Assembly (NCBI GenBank): GCA_959347315.1
Contig: OY365810.1
Location: 14,643,461 to 14,707,460 of the forward strand
From: Bimastos eiseni
Lineage: Eukaryota > Annelida > Clitellata > Crassiclitellata > Lumbricidae
Direction of reading: 5' to 3'
Length of the DNA: 64,000 bases
Shown here: piece after piece, positions 46,115 through 57,731 of the stretch
Layout: every line of letters begins with the position of its first letter
How positions within the stretch are numbered: position 1 is the first letter of the stretch
The notes under the pieces: generated by a model
Told to the model about the DNA's origin: nothing
Seen by the model: the letters and a program-made list of their open reading frames with translations, nothing else
Database searches by the model: none
Made by a program: the position numbers and the translations under genes

Positions 46115-48097
46115 AGGGTAGAGTGGGGCAAGAGGCCCAGATGGGACAAAAGGTCTACTGCTCTTCTTAGGCACCAGCCGTAGTTTAGCGAGTTATAATG
46201 AAGTAGAGCACGTTGGTGACATCTTCAGCAAGCTTGTAATATTAAGATTTTTCTATTAGTTCACGGTAAGTGAAAATATATCATTTTTTAGATTTTTTGA
46301 CACTTTTGGCAATATTTGCGACCCGACATTTTCGCGATTTGTGAACGCAAGTGTTATGTCACCCAACAACGTCACAGAAAGACCTCATCAAGACGTTTCC
46401 AATGATATCTTAAGGTAAGAGCGATATTGCAGGATAACAAAGCTGCAATTGTTTTAGTTCAATAGTGGCTTGTGAGGCAAAACGCCCACCCGGTACCCCA
46501 CATAGCATGGGCGTTTTGCCCCGCAGCGGTTCACATGTTTATCAGTACTAGGCTCGTCGCAAAATTCTGTCACTGATCTTCAACAGGTGACTCTTTTGCA
46601 GCACCTTCTGCTCAGCTGAACGATAACGGACAAGGTATCTTATCACATTCTACTGGTAGCTAGTCCAGTTAGAATTAAATTGTAAGAAACACAGTGAACA
46701 TGGGTTAAGCTTAGACCTAACAGTGAACATTTGTTCTTTAAATTGAAGGTTCAACGTAGGCTAGTCTTACTTTCTTTTGGACTTAAGGTAGGCCAGTCAT
46801 CTAGATAAATATTTTTATGTGTACAATTACAGCTCGGAGACTGATCTCAGTTATTTCCCCTCGTTCGGAGATCTCTGCTGTGTACGCTCGAACTCTTAAA
46901 GCCGAGTCTGCTACACCTTTAACTGTAGGCTTATCACCGTTTACGACTGTGTTGGAGAACAAGCTGAAAGCTACGACATCATGCTCTTCCACTAAACCTT
47001 AATTCTAAGGGCGCTCAAAAGAGAGCCGCTCTCAATCAGATGCACAGAAGCAAAGAAAACACAGCTCAAAAGAAAACACTTCCGACAGCAGGATAGAAGA
47101 AAGACCCAAACACCATCCTAAGACCACTTCAACTGCAGTATGGGAGAAATAGGCCCAAGACTAAAAACATGCAATGCGGCACACGATTCAGTTGACTCGA
47201 GAAATGAAGACTGGGAATGGCCGTGAATTTCGCAAGCACCAGGTCCCATAAAAATGGAACGAGTGTTAACAGTGCGAGAAGTGGTGAAGTGTAAAAAAGG
47301 ACACTACGAGTTGCGCAATCGACGGAGGCTATGTGATTATCATGTATTATAACAATGTATTATTTAGTTTAAATGTGATTGTAACTATTATTTGTCCATG
47401 CGAACATTTGAATCAAGCTGGACTACAGAATATTCAGATCAGCTATGTACTGAATGAACTTTACATGTACGTGGCAGACCAGTAGCCGCTGCTAATCGCT
47501 TCTGTAATTGGCTTAATTAATACAACTCCCAGCGCATTACCAGATTCGCGCATCTGACGGCAAGAGATAGAGGGATAAATAGAGAGACAGGAAGGAGACG
47601 TAGAAGGACACATTATGGGAGATTATGGGGAAGGGCACGGCGACGGAAGCGAGGGAGTGACGAGAGATGGGACAGAAAACTCGGAAAGAGGACGGTCCAG
47701 ACGGACGATGGAAGCAAGCGAGGCAGAGGCGATAGGTGAAGAGATTAAGCAGACATCCGACAGGGGAAAAGAGGAAAGATATAAATATGGGACCCGGGCG
47801 AAAGTGAGGATTCGCCCAAGAAGGAGTCATTAGGCAAGGAGAGTGCGGAGTGTTACAGACGAGATTTGCTGAGCATCTCTAAACGCGTGACCTGATGCCG
47901 GAGTTGTTTGACTGAGGGCGGATCGGGACATTTAATATTACATAAACCAGTTTGCTGGGAATATAAGTTTGCATTTTTAAATATATCGTAACATCAAAAA
48001 GTCTTCGCTGATTCCGTGGCTAAACGAACATACACCTACCGAAGAGAAACGCCAGCTACCCACAACGACTTATCACCGCTCGCCACCATATACCTTT

Positions 48098-48128
48098 GGA
48101 AGAGATGATAAGTAAAGTCATCTCTTCC
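48098..48128. repeat. Perfect 11-bp hairpin
   Basis: GGAAGAGATGA, nine-base loop, TCATCTCTTCC. Confidence 0.95.
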
Positions 48129-48449
48129 AGTACAAGTGGGCACAGGTTTCTCGCAGAGAAGTTCTCGCTGTTTTGTTTATCCCAATTGCAATTCTGACTA
48201 GAACACTGTGTTCGTTTAATGCTTCTAACAGAGGCCTTAGGTACCGAGATCGAGACCCGTATCCCCCAAAAGTTGACTTCTTTCCTTCTTTCGCTAGGCG
48301 GCGGCGTTTGTTACAAATTAAGATGTATAGCGTAATGTGTGCGCCCTGCGTGGCTGCCGACGGTTAAACTCGACTCCTGTAATAACTCGTCATCATTCGC
48401 TCATACTGTTCTTGTAATCATTCTGCGGTGTGTCAGTTTGAAATTAAAC

Positions 48450-48451
<2 letters not shown>

Positions 48452-48489
<38 letters not shown>
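48452..48489. repeat. (AT)n microsatellite
   Basis: Uninterrupted AT run of about 38 bp. Confidence 0.95.
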
Positions 48490-48491
<2 letters not shown>

Positions 48492-49265
48492 TAGACACAT
48501 GGTTCTTAAGGCTAAATCTACGCTGCTGCCGTTATATTGGGTGAGTTGCGACAATGTAATCTGTTGGACATTTTGAGCCTAATGACAATTTCGCATTTCC
48601 ACAAGGGCCTGCTATATTTCTCACGTATTATTTAAATAGCCCACCCATGGGCTACTTACCCCATAGATGTGGGCTACTTGCCCCACCACCGGGGCAAGAC
48701 GTCCTTTTTGGGTGTCCTGGAAGATGCACTCCCACTATTACTGCTACTATGGGTAGCAACCAGTATGGTACTTTTCGATAGCAAAATGAATGAAGTATCT
48801 GCCTGCATAAATGTTATAATCATAGGATAGTAACTTTATAACTTTATTAGATGCGACGATTCTCCCGAAACCTCGGCCTCTTGCCCCACTTTACCCTGTG
48901 TCTTGATTTATTGCACTTTTTGACAGTGATTTTTCGTAAGCCTATTGTCCAATTTATATATGCCTAATCATTGTTTCCGCCCATTGTGAATAAGTACCGG
49001 AACGCTAAGTAGAAGGTGTTACAGCTGGTGTGATAATAAGTACCGTTTCGGCTCGTCTACACAACTGGTAATGAGAGGTCACTTTTTCACTGATTTAATT
49101 AGATGCATATGACATTTAATGTTGTGGACTATCAGGACTTTATCAGGACTACCAGAACTCGCTGTAGCCTACTCATATAGAGGTCTTTACTGAGTGTTTG
49201 ATGTTGAGAAATGCCCGTAAATAAACTTCTTCAATTCCTAAATAATAATCGAAGTGTGTGTACTT

Positions 49266-49530
49266 CAGGGGTTTAACAAGCTGGGGCAGGGGGGCACCGG
49301 CCCCCAGTTTTAGTGCTCAGTGCCCCCAATGTGCCCCTCAAATCGTTCTTTTTTGTTTATCCAATGGCTTTTTAAGATTTCCTTAGTTAAATAATGTGTG
49401 CCCCCATTTTTCTAACTGCTGAGGGGGCAAAATTTAAAAAGTGGGAGGGGAGGGCAAAAAATTTTTTTGCGCTTCGCGTAATATTATTTTAATTATGCCC
49501 CCCACTTTTCAAACCCTTGTTACACCTCTG
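49266..49530. mobile_element. hAT-like MITE with perfect 8-bp target duplication
   Basis: Target duplication GTGTACTT at 49258-49265 and 49531-49538. Ends CAGGGGTTTAACAAG and, inverted, CAGAGGTGTAACAAG (13 of 15), then G-rich/C-rich subterminal sequence. The homologous position in unit 2 (about 29000-29012) is empty: GTGTTCTTCCTTTCTAC. 265 bp, no coding capacity. Confidence 0.92.
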
Positions 49531-49538
49531 GTGTACTT

Positions 49539-50198
49539 CCTTTCTACAATTAACTTCAACAACACTAAATTACACTCAGCTTATTTAATTAATGATCCAC
49601 GATTTTATATGCCACACTCTGCAGATAGAAGCCTACGTAGCCTAAACTACCATGCATTTGAACGAGATTGTAAATTCTAAACCTAGTATAGGATTAGGCC
49701 CTTCGCCTAATAGGAGTAGCTACTAATACTCAGTTCTTCTGGCAATTGGCATTCCTCGCAAAAAATGTAGCCTAACACTGATAATGCATTAATGTAGGAA
49801 AAACTACGTCTATGAACATTATTATATGCGCCTACCACCGACTACGAAAGCTTGCAATATTGCCTAATCTTAGCTAAAGCCTTCTGAGAAGTCAAGGAAA
49901 CGTTGCAGCAAACTAGTAGGCCTATATGTAAGTAAGAGCATAATTGAATTCATTATGTCACCTGTCCAAATTTCGAAGCTTATAAGTACTACATCACGTG
50001 TCCTTATCCACTCAAGCGAAACACTGCATTGTCTCTCACCATTATGATCAGTAATCATTTAATATGTTTAGTAATTACTAAGCAAACAAATTAGAAGTTT
50101 CTCTATGCTTGACTTCATCTATCAACTTTAAGAAAAGCATGATCGCATTAAACAAAACGTGTCGATTATATCTAATAAAAATGTGGGTAGTTTATAAA
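49539..50198. other. Non-coding, downstream of gene 3
   Basis: Aligns with the downstream regions of gene 2 (30830-31350) and, more weakly, gene 1 (6050-6640). A possible polyadenylation signal AATAAA lies on the minus strand nowhere obvious within 50 bp of the stop; I cannot place the transcript end. Confidence 0.4.
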
Positions 50199-50839
50199 TT
50201 ATTTTAAAAGTGAACTCTGACGTGGAGCCACTGGACATCTAGCCTTGTAACTTCCGCAATTCCTTGTTCTTTTGTCAAGTGGCTCTAAACAGATGAAGCA
50301 GAAGGCGTACCCACACTTGCACGTCATGTGCTTGCATTTGTCCGCGTGTTGAATCAGTGCATTGCATTTGGCGCAGGCACGGGCGATCGGAACGCCGCTC
50401 ACTTTACCAATTGTTTTGGTGCCACATGTTTCAAGGAACTCAACACGAGGATCCTTTTCGGGGCAACCAGTGTTTCCGCAAGATTTGCTTAGACTCGATT
50501 GCCAAGGTTTCAAGCAGCACCAGCAGAACTCCACTTCTCTTCCGGTTCTGTTGGTGCAAATCGTGCACTTGACGTAATATGGGTTCGCGAAATGCTTGGA
50601 GAAATCTCTCATGATTAAATTGTTGCACGTCGGACATCTGCGAATGGTCAACTGCTTTGCAACGTAGTTGTCGTTCAGCTTCTCGTTTAGCTTAATGAGC
50701 TCATCATCTTCCATGGACTTACATAGAACATGGCGAACAGCGTTATAACTCCAGCTGGTGAAGCAAGATTGGCAGGAGAAAGTAAAATTCTTTTCCGTAT
50801 TTATCACTGTGTCGCAGTAACTTTTTAGAGCCATGGTGC
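50199..50839 (-). CDS. Gene 3 exon F: RING1 end, IBR, Rcat, stop
   Basis: Acceptor TGTTCAG before GC-ACC-ATG; with the A left from exon M the join reads Ser-Thr-Met. The in-frame ATG at 50834 is internal, not the start. The frame is open to TAA at 50201-50199. Best template for judging damage in the other copies. Confidence 0.88.
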
Positions 50840-53800
50840 CTGAACAGTAATGAACAAAATCTTTCGATAAATGTTCATTTATAAATAATAATCCTCATGC
50901 TAAAAAAGCACACCACTCTACATATACTTAAATGGACTATCGTGATTATTTGGACTCAATGCTGACCGTTATGATATTTTGGTGGCGCTCATGACACAGT
51001 TGAGCGCCGTTTTTGTTTCGGTAGCGACTGTCATGAAAGGCAGCACTTAATTATTTTAACTGAATTTTTGTCGATAAGCTGTTCAGCCTCGGAGTCTATG
51101 TTATATAACGCTAAAGCCAAGAAGCTCTAGGCTCCTTCCAGAGGACAGACGACTGGACAAATCCGGCTCATTAGAGCCTTGCACTCTTCACAATTGGCCG
51201 TTAGGTGACAGTCATTTAATGCGAATTGGATACGCACTCCAATTCAAGAACAAAGATTTAAAAAAACTTTTTACGAAGCAAACAGTTTACAGTACAAGAC
51301 ATACTTGTATCCCTGTAATGTAGAGATTTCCATAGCACTTTTGAGGATTGTTGTACATATTAAGCAGGTTGTCACTCTTGGACACGGATGCTGATTGGTT
51401 GGAGGTGGAAAGTACGGATCCCTGCGTCCTCAGAGACGGTAACACCGGTAGGGTGCTTGAGCAATCATTTCACTCGCGATTGGTCAGCGTTATCGATCGA
51501 TGACTGGTCAAAATTATAGTGGAGCCTAATATGCGCAATAATAATAGTTTTGATAATTAATGACGGATTCGCAATTTTCTATGGCAAGAATTGCCCAACA
51601 GTCCGACACGAAGGTCTGTTTTGCAACACACTGAAACTAAAGCTTTCGAGTTTGAGACAGAGGACTCTGTGACAAGCATGAATACGTTTTTTGCACATTA
51701 TACATGTACATATACGTCTCCTCCAAGAAGTGATAGAATGTTTGATACCAGCATGAGCTGCTATCAAAACGAATTATAAGTCCCATAAAAAAGCAAATCA
51801 TCTAAATAGTAGGCTAACCGTAAACTCCAAACTTGCAAAGCACACGTCACTCGAAAGTTGAGCGCAGAGTATCTATCTGTAGCGGATTTCTCCCTCTCCA
51901 ACTCCTTCTTCTAGATGACGAGAGTACCGCCGGTTCTTTCCTCTATCACCAAGCTCAGCAACACGATACACTTGATGGTTTTAATATGTATATTTAATGA
52001 TATATACACACCACTCATCCGATCTACACTTACAGGAGTTATTAGTGTCCTTTTAGAACTGTTTCCCTGGTTTACGTTGGAGACGGGATTCCCAACTACG
52101 TTGATACCCTTGTCGTCAGAACGACCTAGCGTCTCCCCCAGTTCCGAAACAAATCCCCGTTCCTTTGCTTGCTACGCTATATTAATCCTTCTAGAGGCGA
52201 TTTCCTTCGTCATCCCAAACGCAAAACTCGTATCTCTATTGGATGACAGGTCACCTGCAGAAACCATTACCAAACCCTGGTTGGTCGGGTCTTGGCGTCC
52301 CTAGCGTAACGTCAGATCCCTAGGGGCGTACAGTTACTGTTTGACTAGCGGTTGTTATGGCTGGGTCTTATTAGTGTCATTGAATTCCATTACTGCAGTT
52401 ATACCGCCTAACAGATTACGCCGTTCATATCGGAATTGTTCCCTATTCATGATCCGTGTCAACGGGCCGGTTCAAACCAGATTTTCAGCTGGTTGACGAA
52501 TTTCTTGTCCATGGGTCGCAGAGGAGGTAGGGGCAGGTGCCTCTAACGTCTGCCTCGAGGTGTCGGGTTTCGTTGCTTGACACTCCGTCTGTACTGAGGC
52601 CGTCGGCCTCCAGCGAAACCCATTGAGGTCTCCTTTCTCAGGTCTCAGGTAGACACCTTCATCCGTAGTCCTCTCTCACCTGTGCTGCCGGTCGAGGAAT
52701 TTTATATAACGCCATCGTCCAGAGTGTCGTGCGTGACAGTATCGCTTTCATGAGTGCTACGCCAAGTTAGAAGAATTTTTAAAAGTGTAGTCTAAAGGAG
52801 GTCCAAGTTTGGTTGCAGGAGGTTCAGATCAAGCGAGGTGTAGCAGCTGTAAGATGGGTGTCATGCGAAGTATTTGCGTGGTCACGCTTCCAGGACATTC
52901 TAATTTCTCCTTGCTGGCTCCATAGCTTGTGAACAGGAAATTGAGCGCATCTTGTGCGTCGTACCACGGCAATCAAGTATAGGACATAGCAGATTTTTCA
53001 CGAGAATGGACTTACAAAAAGTAATCTTAGATGATATCCGTGTGCAAAGTTTGTGAAACAAGCATAGTCCATAGAATTTGCTAGGTGCGGTTCGCAATAC
53101 GGACACGAGTGTAGCTAGACTAGGCCCACTAAACTGGAATGGTTCTGATTGACTTCCAAACCGCTATGATATTCACATTGCAAAATTTAACAGGTATTTG
53201 AGTAACAAAAAAACGCAATTACTGATATGTTGCTTACTGTATGGGCATCCGCAAAGCATCTTATAGCAATCGTCTTCTTCTCCATCGTCGCCTAATATGC
53301 AGCACTTCTCTGCTGTAGGTGTTGGAAGTATAGTCTTGTTGCCTATCGACGAATGGCTACCACCGCCTCCAAGGGCTTTGATGGCCAAATCGATAGTATC
53401 CAAATTTCGCATCCCTAAGGACTCGATATCGCCTCTTTCATTTTCCTCAAGTGACCGCCCTAGAAATAACGTTAATTAATCAATCGCTGCAACGTTGTCT
53501 CTAATTGCATATTTTGAGTCAGCTCGATTTGTTCAAAATTATTCGACAAATTATTACTTGAAACCTACCTTGTGGTATTCTTATGTCCCAATTCGGTTAT
53601 ACTCGCGCCATTTGTTAATTGCTGAATGCAGTCAGCTTACAGCTAACCAATGAAATTAATTAACTATTCAGTATCAGTTAGCCTACTTGAAACTTTCTCG
53701 CGCGATTATTTAAAGCATTTTAACAGTGTCAGCTCTGAACATTGCTTTTCAGCTTTAATGATACAACGGGGTATAACTTATTTGGCCAATGCATTAGAAT

Positions 53801-54405
53801 ATCAAAAATATTTCTTGCCAACTGTGCTATATTACGTTCATTGACATGATATGCCTTGTGTCTATGAGCACCAAAAAATCGGCGCCAAAGGACGGCGCCA
53901 ATGCATCACATGCTGTTTATATAGATATGCGGCATTTTCAATAAATCGTGATATACGAAATATGACAAGAAAAGAAGATTTACAAAGTAAGCGTTTCGCT
54001 TTAGTCGCTCCATTTCTATAGCCTATCAATCTTATCTAAAACCCGATATATATATATTATATATATATATATTATATATATATAGAGAGAGAGAGAGACA
54101 CATAGAGAGAGAGAGAGAAAGACGGACAGACAGACAATTTATTGATATACACATGCAGAGGGGCGGCTTACGATGAATAAACAATTTGAAAAAAGAAAGA
54201 ATAAGACTGTATCAGAACATCAGTGTCACGGTGTAACTATGCTTCTGATCTATAATAATTAATATATCAGAGAGTAACCACTCACCCTGATAGATGACAG
54301 TGAAACTGGAGTTCTTGTCGCCACCTACTAATTTCTTTAGACGTTTGAATAACTCGTGCACCTTTGCTCGCTGTAACAATGTGGACGAAGACACAATGCT
54401 ACTAA
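50199..54405 (-). CDS. Gene 3: UBL-RBR E3 ubiquitin ligase, apparently intact
   Basis: Exons U 54405-54286, M 53459-53238, F 50839-50199; introns phase 1 with GT/AG. The visible 327 residues comprise a UBL (about 1-74: QRAKVHELFKRL, FTVIYQG|R, DTIDLAIKALGGGG), RING1 (93-140, CC...CGC...SFSC-like FSCQSC), a linker helix, IBR (183-223, CPTC, YYVKCTIC, FCWCC) and Rcat (270-298, CAKC...ADKCKHMTC.C...FCFIC), with catalytic Cys283 (codon 50336-50334). A UBL before an RBR is the layout of parkin; RBR ligases form a thioester with ubiquitin before transfer. Strand b1-b2 of the UBL and the start codon must lie in an upstream exon that I could not find. No lesions were seen in the three exons. Confidence 0.85.
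51061..51870. other. Intron of gene 3, duplicated sequence
   Basis: Aligns with 32240-33280 of unit 2. A plus-strand frame (51640-51779) reading AFEFETEDSVTSMNTFFA and SPPRSDRMFDTSMSCYQNE is conserved in unit 2 (33080-33203) with only in-frame length change, but all substitutions are replacements, so I do not call it a gene. Confidence 0.4.
51878..52738 (+). mobile_element. Solo LTR of a retrotransposon
   Basis: Starts TGTAGCGG and ends GTGACA, flanked by CTATC (51873-51877) and GTATC (52739-52743). The unit 2 sequence GAGCATCTGC at 33282 is uninterrupted. A TATA-like TTTTATATAACG lies near 52699. The 3' 350 bp recur at 21960-22331. The 130-codon frame 51915-52304 has no recognisable domain. 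Length (861 bp) and TG...CA ends fit a Gypsy/BEL-type LTR, but no internal region is present. Confidence 0.65.
53238..53459 (-). CDS. Gene 3 exon M: second half of UBL, linker, first half of RING1
   Basis: 222 nt, phase 1 to 1, acceptor TTTCTAG and donor CATACA|GTAAGC. Encodes RSLEENERGDIESLGMRNLD, then ALGGGGSHSS, ILPTPTAEKCCILG and CYKMLCGCPY. The join to exon U restores YQ-G-RSL, a normal ubiquitin-fold loop. Confidence 0.82.
53868..53905. repeat. Remnant of 15-bp GCGCCAAA-type units
   Basis: GCACCAAAAAATCG, GCGCCAAAGGACG, GCGCCAATGC in near-15-bp steps. Present at the equivalent place in unit 2 (35688-35725), so it predates the duplication. Confidence 0.5.
54046..54099. repeat. (AT)n followed by (GA)n microsatellite
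   Basis: AT-rich palindromic run, then GAGAGAGAGAGA. Confidence 0.93.
54286..54405 (-). CDS. Gene 3 exon U: first visible part of UBL
   Basis: 120 nt, phase 1 to 1, acceptor TTTCAAACAG, donor CAGG|GTGAGT. Encodes SSIVSSSTLLQ, AKVHELFKRLKKLVGGDKNS and FTVIYQ. The helix KVHELFKRLKKL and strand FTVIYQG fit alpha1 and beta3 of a ubiquitin fold; the first two strands must come from an upstream exon. Confidence 0.78.
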
Positions 54406-54409
54406 CTGT

Positions 54410-56570
54410 TTGAAAGCCAGCAAATCTCTACATCAATTACCTTGTCTGCTGTTGCAATGTGCCATTGGTCTATGCCTTGTACATTAGACACTAATGAGAA
54501 TGCTTGTTGTAGTTGGATGTATATAATTTTGGTTATTTTTAGTTATTCAAGCATTTCAAGGTGGACTAGACAGTTCCAGCGGACTACGGAAGAACACGCG
54601 ACTAGAATGTGGATCTGATACCTAAGTTCATCATGGCAAGTGGTAGGTATAAACGGTATAAATTGATGAAGGAATACAAATTTATAAATGATGTTGAAAT
54701 GCTGGCATGTATCAGTTTTACATTTTCCATGATTATTGCTGGAAAAAGTGAATTGCTTGAAGTGTACTGTTGTTGTAAAGTCTTATTAGTATGAAAATAT
54801 TTTATTATTTTTAATGCTGTTAAAAATAATTACCTATACTATGAAGAGAGTTAATTAATGAGTATTAGCAAGGGCTTTGAACGATACTGGAAGAAAAGAT
54901 TGGCAATACCAATACTTCTGAATAAAAGTATTGTAAACCAACTCAGCCAACCGATCAAAGTTAAGGAGTTTGAACGGGAATATGCAAGAGCATTTTGGGT
55001 ATACGTTGAAGCCCGTTGACTTGAGGCTCTGATTATAATTATTTATGCTTGTAAACACAGAGAGTCGACGTACACGTAATCTAGGCATGAGCAGACAAGA
55101 GCATTTGGTAAGAGCAAACTGTGTGTGTTTCATTGTCGTGATATAACACAAACGTGATTTGCTAAGGTTTTTTTGTGTTAGATTGGTTAATATCTGTTTA
55201 TCAAAACCAATGAACACATGGAAGTTACATTACATGTAGATGTGCATTAATAAGAAAATAATGATGAAGTTCAAGCCACATTCAAGTTACATTACTGTCC
55301 AGAGTGACTGAGTAACTCATTTTGAAACAGTGAATAAAATTCGACGCAAACAATCATAACTCAGTTGTCGCGGGAAAGATGCAATCATGCAATTAGTAAT
55401 TGGACAGGCTGAATTAATCTATCATCAACTATATCTTACTCCATTGACGTTATTGTAAGATTATCATTGCGAGGCAAATTATCTCATGAAAGCCCTTATT
55501 AAATAGTATGTAGGACTTATTGCAGGTATGCTGATTTTATTTTTAAAACGATTTTAGCTTTAAGATGCTCTGGGCATGCGTATGTTTATTTATGCATCAA
55601 AACATTTATCCCTTCAAATACCTCTCAAAAGTGTTGCTTTGACTGCTATCGCCTATAACTGATCTGAAGAAATGTCACTTAAGGTTAACGAATGCACCTT
55701 TAAAAAAACAAATGAAATAAAATTATATTTAAGCCAGTTCGGCCATGTGATGCCTAAAAACACAGAGGTGTTATAGCTATAGGAACCTGCAATCATATTC
55801 TCATATTCAGTAGAAGCATTTATTTGGAGTTCCATCAAGACCTTTGACTCAGGAACGTTCCGACCCAACCGCGGCTAAATTGGACAACCTTATGGATGGC
55901 ATAGAACAAAGTTGAATGGCCTCTGGTCACAAGGCTAAGTGTCCCAGAGTCGACTCTAGAGCATGCAGTTCTCCGGCAGTGGTGACTACATGTAGGTCTA
56001 ATGTAGTCTGGAACATTGCTGATAATGGCAAATCGTTCAACCTATAAGAGGAATCTAACAGGAATTGACTCGAATATGTTGTCGTACATAATATATGACA
56101 TGACAGAAACAACATAACATAACATAATCTAACAGGGCTTAAGGTGGTGCAGTAGACTGCGGCCTGTGTGAGAACCACCACTCGTATACATTTTGAATCT
56201 TCCTTTAGATAGCGTATCCTAGAATTAGCTTTCTTCGATTACATTTTACTGAGCCTAGGAGGACGAGTAAGATACGCCAGTTGATGGATGATAGATGTGG
56301 GAATTTGTATACATTTTGTTTGTTGCATAGGCTATTTTGAATGTAGCTTTAGTCTAATGAATAGCGACTAGATTTCCGAAACGAGTGATTCGATTGGCAA
56401 TTATTAATTGCGATCAAAAGAAAAGAAGAAATTACTTTCCTTCTTTAAGGGAAACTAAGGACAAATGTCATGACCACTTGGCGATGAAAGGGTCTTTGTG
56501 TTTACCGGTGAGAAAGCCCAGCCATGGCACTCTGGATGGTCCAGCTCTCATCGCATTTAACAACACCATT
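54410..56570. other. Upstream region of gene 3, duplicated non-coding
   Basis: Aligns with 18840-20600 and 37580-39400. I searched the minus strand for a short exon ending in phase 1 before exon U and found none shared by the three units. One candidate in unit 1 (ATGGCTTCCTCTGGAATTCAGA|GTAAGG, near 19585-19560) is not conserved. Confidence 0.4.
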
Positions 56571-56574
56571 TAGA

Positions 56575-56765
56575 CGAAGCGCCCGTTTAGGCTCCAAACT
56601 CGAACATCGTCCGAGGCGTCACTACTGTGCAGGGACCTTGAGAAACTCTTCGTGTACAATTGCTCTGCATTACAACTGCAATTGCGCGCCGCAGAGGCAT
56701 GCGCACTTCTGATCAAAAAGTGTTGGAAGAAGAGCGATATCAAATTTCAGTTGTGCGTTTTTAAA
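56575..56765 (+). mobile_element. tRNA-derived SINE, 5'-truncated
   Basis: Begins within the head ('CCGAGGCGTCACTACTGTGC'), continues 'AGGGACCTTGAGAAACTCTT' and ends 'GCACTTCTGATCAAAAAGTG', 'TTGGAAGAAGAGCGATATC'. Confidence 0.75.
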
Positions 56766-56876
56766 ACTGTGCGTGATTTATGCACTTGACAACCTCGGTC
56801 TGCAGATATTGGCTAGGGAGGAAGACCGGCCGAAAACCTTCCATGTTCGCCAGATGGTGACGTGGTGCGGTCGCTG

Positions 56877-56937
56877 CAGTAGGCCTACTTTTAAGACGTA
56901 GGCCTACTTCAAGACGTAGGCCTACTCTAGTAAGCCT
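56877..56937. repeat. Three tandem units around TAGGCCTAC
   Basis: AGTAGGCCTACTTTTAAGAC, GTAGGCCTACTTCAAGAC, GTAGGCCTACTCTAGTAAG: three copies of about 20 bp, each centred on the palindrome TAGGCCTA. Unit 2 has only 'GCAGTACTTTTAAGACGTAC' here (39430-39450). Confidence 0.85.
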
Positions 56938-57489
56938 ATCAAGTGCCGTGACACATTATAATTATATACACGCATCTAGCAGGTTTAATCGTTTACTCCG
57001 AAACCAAGAAGTTTTAATAATTGAAGGAGCGTATACCTTTTTTATATCGATCATTCTGCTGAGCCCGTCAAATCGAACTGAGATGCGAATAGTATCTGTT
57101 TAACACAACCAATGAACACATTTAAGTTACATTAGATTTGCATTAATAAGAAGATAATGATGAAGTTCAAGCCACCCTGAGAGACAGTCGCGAGAATGAA
57201 CTGCTGTGACCTAATTTTTTATCCTCGCCGTCTGACCTTCCCGCCAAAAGTGTGATCTACGGTCAGTGCTGTCGTTATTTCTCGTAATCGTAATCTTCAA
57301 ATGCTAATCTTGATATACATTGTTTCAATTGATTATGTGAATTGTAATCACACAATTTCGTAAGTCTTTATATGAAACGGAACTTACCATTACTCATGAC
57401 TGATGGATGTTGTCAGAAATCAAGGCTCTTTGTTGTCAGTGTCAAGTTTCATACAATCCTTCAATCATAGCACATGCCTAGTATTTTAA

Positions 57490-57527
57490 TAGAATATATA
57501 TATATATATATTATATATATATATATT
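57490..57527. repeat. (AT)n microsatellite
   Basis: AT repeat with one TT interruption. Confidence 0.93.
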
Positions 57528-57731
57528 GCTTATGGTTGCTTCAAATCTCAATAAAACTGTTTCCAAATTTCAAAGCCTTTTATATTAATCTTCGTTTTCA
57601 TTCATTAAATGGCAAACCATGCACGCTAATAGTGTTCTGCCATGAAACAGCGAATGTGGTGATCTGCGTTTAATAAAGAAATTTATAAGGCAAATGGTGA
57701 TCTGATTATCGAGACATACAAAGAAGGTACT

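Larger units (their letters stand above)
46115..48895. mobile_element. Probable DNA transposon with AGGGTAGAGTGGGGCAAGA ends
   Basis: Left end TAGGGTAGAGTGGGGCAAGA and right end, inverted, CAGGGTAAAGTGGGGCAAGA match at 18 of 20, and both are followed by GGCC. Subterminal 'GGGGCAAG' and 'TGGGCGTTTTGCC' words occur (a 13-bp inverted repeat at 46477-46489/46509-46521; more at 48640-48720). A target duplication is not convincing. The interior has no intact transposase and seems to contain other insertions. Confidence 0.55.

Noticed and set aside
47537..47833. Overlapping 97- and 72-codon frames on opposite strands
   Set aside because: Purine-rich simple composition (GAGA-like), no domain, no conservation to test.
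50357..50577. Plus-strand frames over exon F of gene 3 (also at 6824-7033 and 31527-31736)
   Set aside because: Antisense shadows of the well-conserved RBR coding frame.
51915..52304. 130-codon frame as a gene
   Set aside because: Lies wholly within the solo LTR, has no recognisable domain, and LTRs are non-coding.
55653..55868. 71-codon minus-strand frame upstream of gene 3, tested as a missing first exon
   Set aside because: The aligned sequence in unit 1 (20150-20350) has several stops in that frame.
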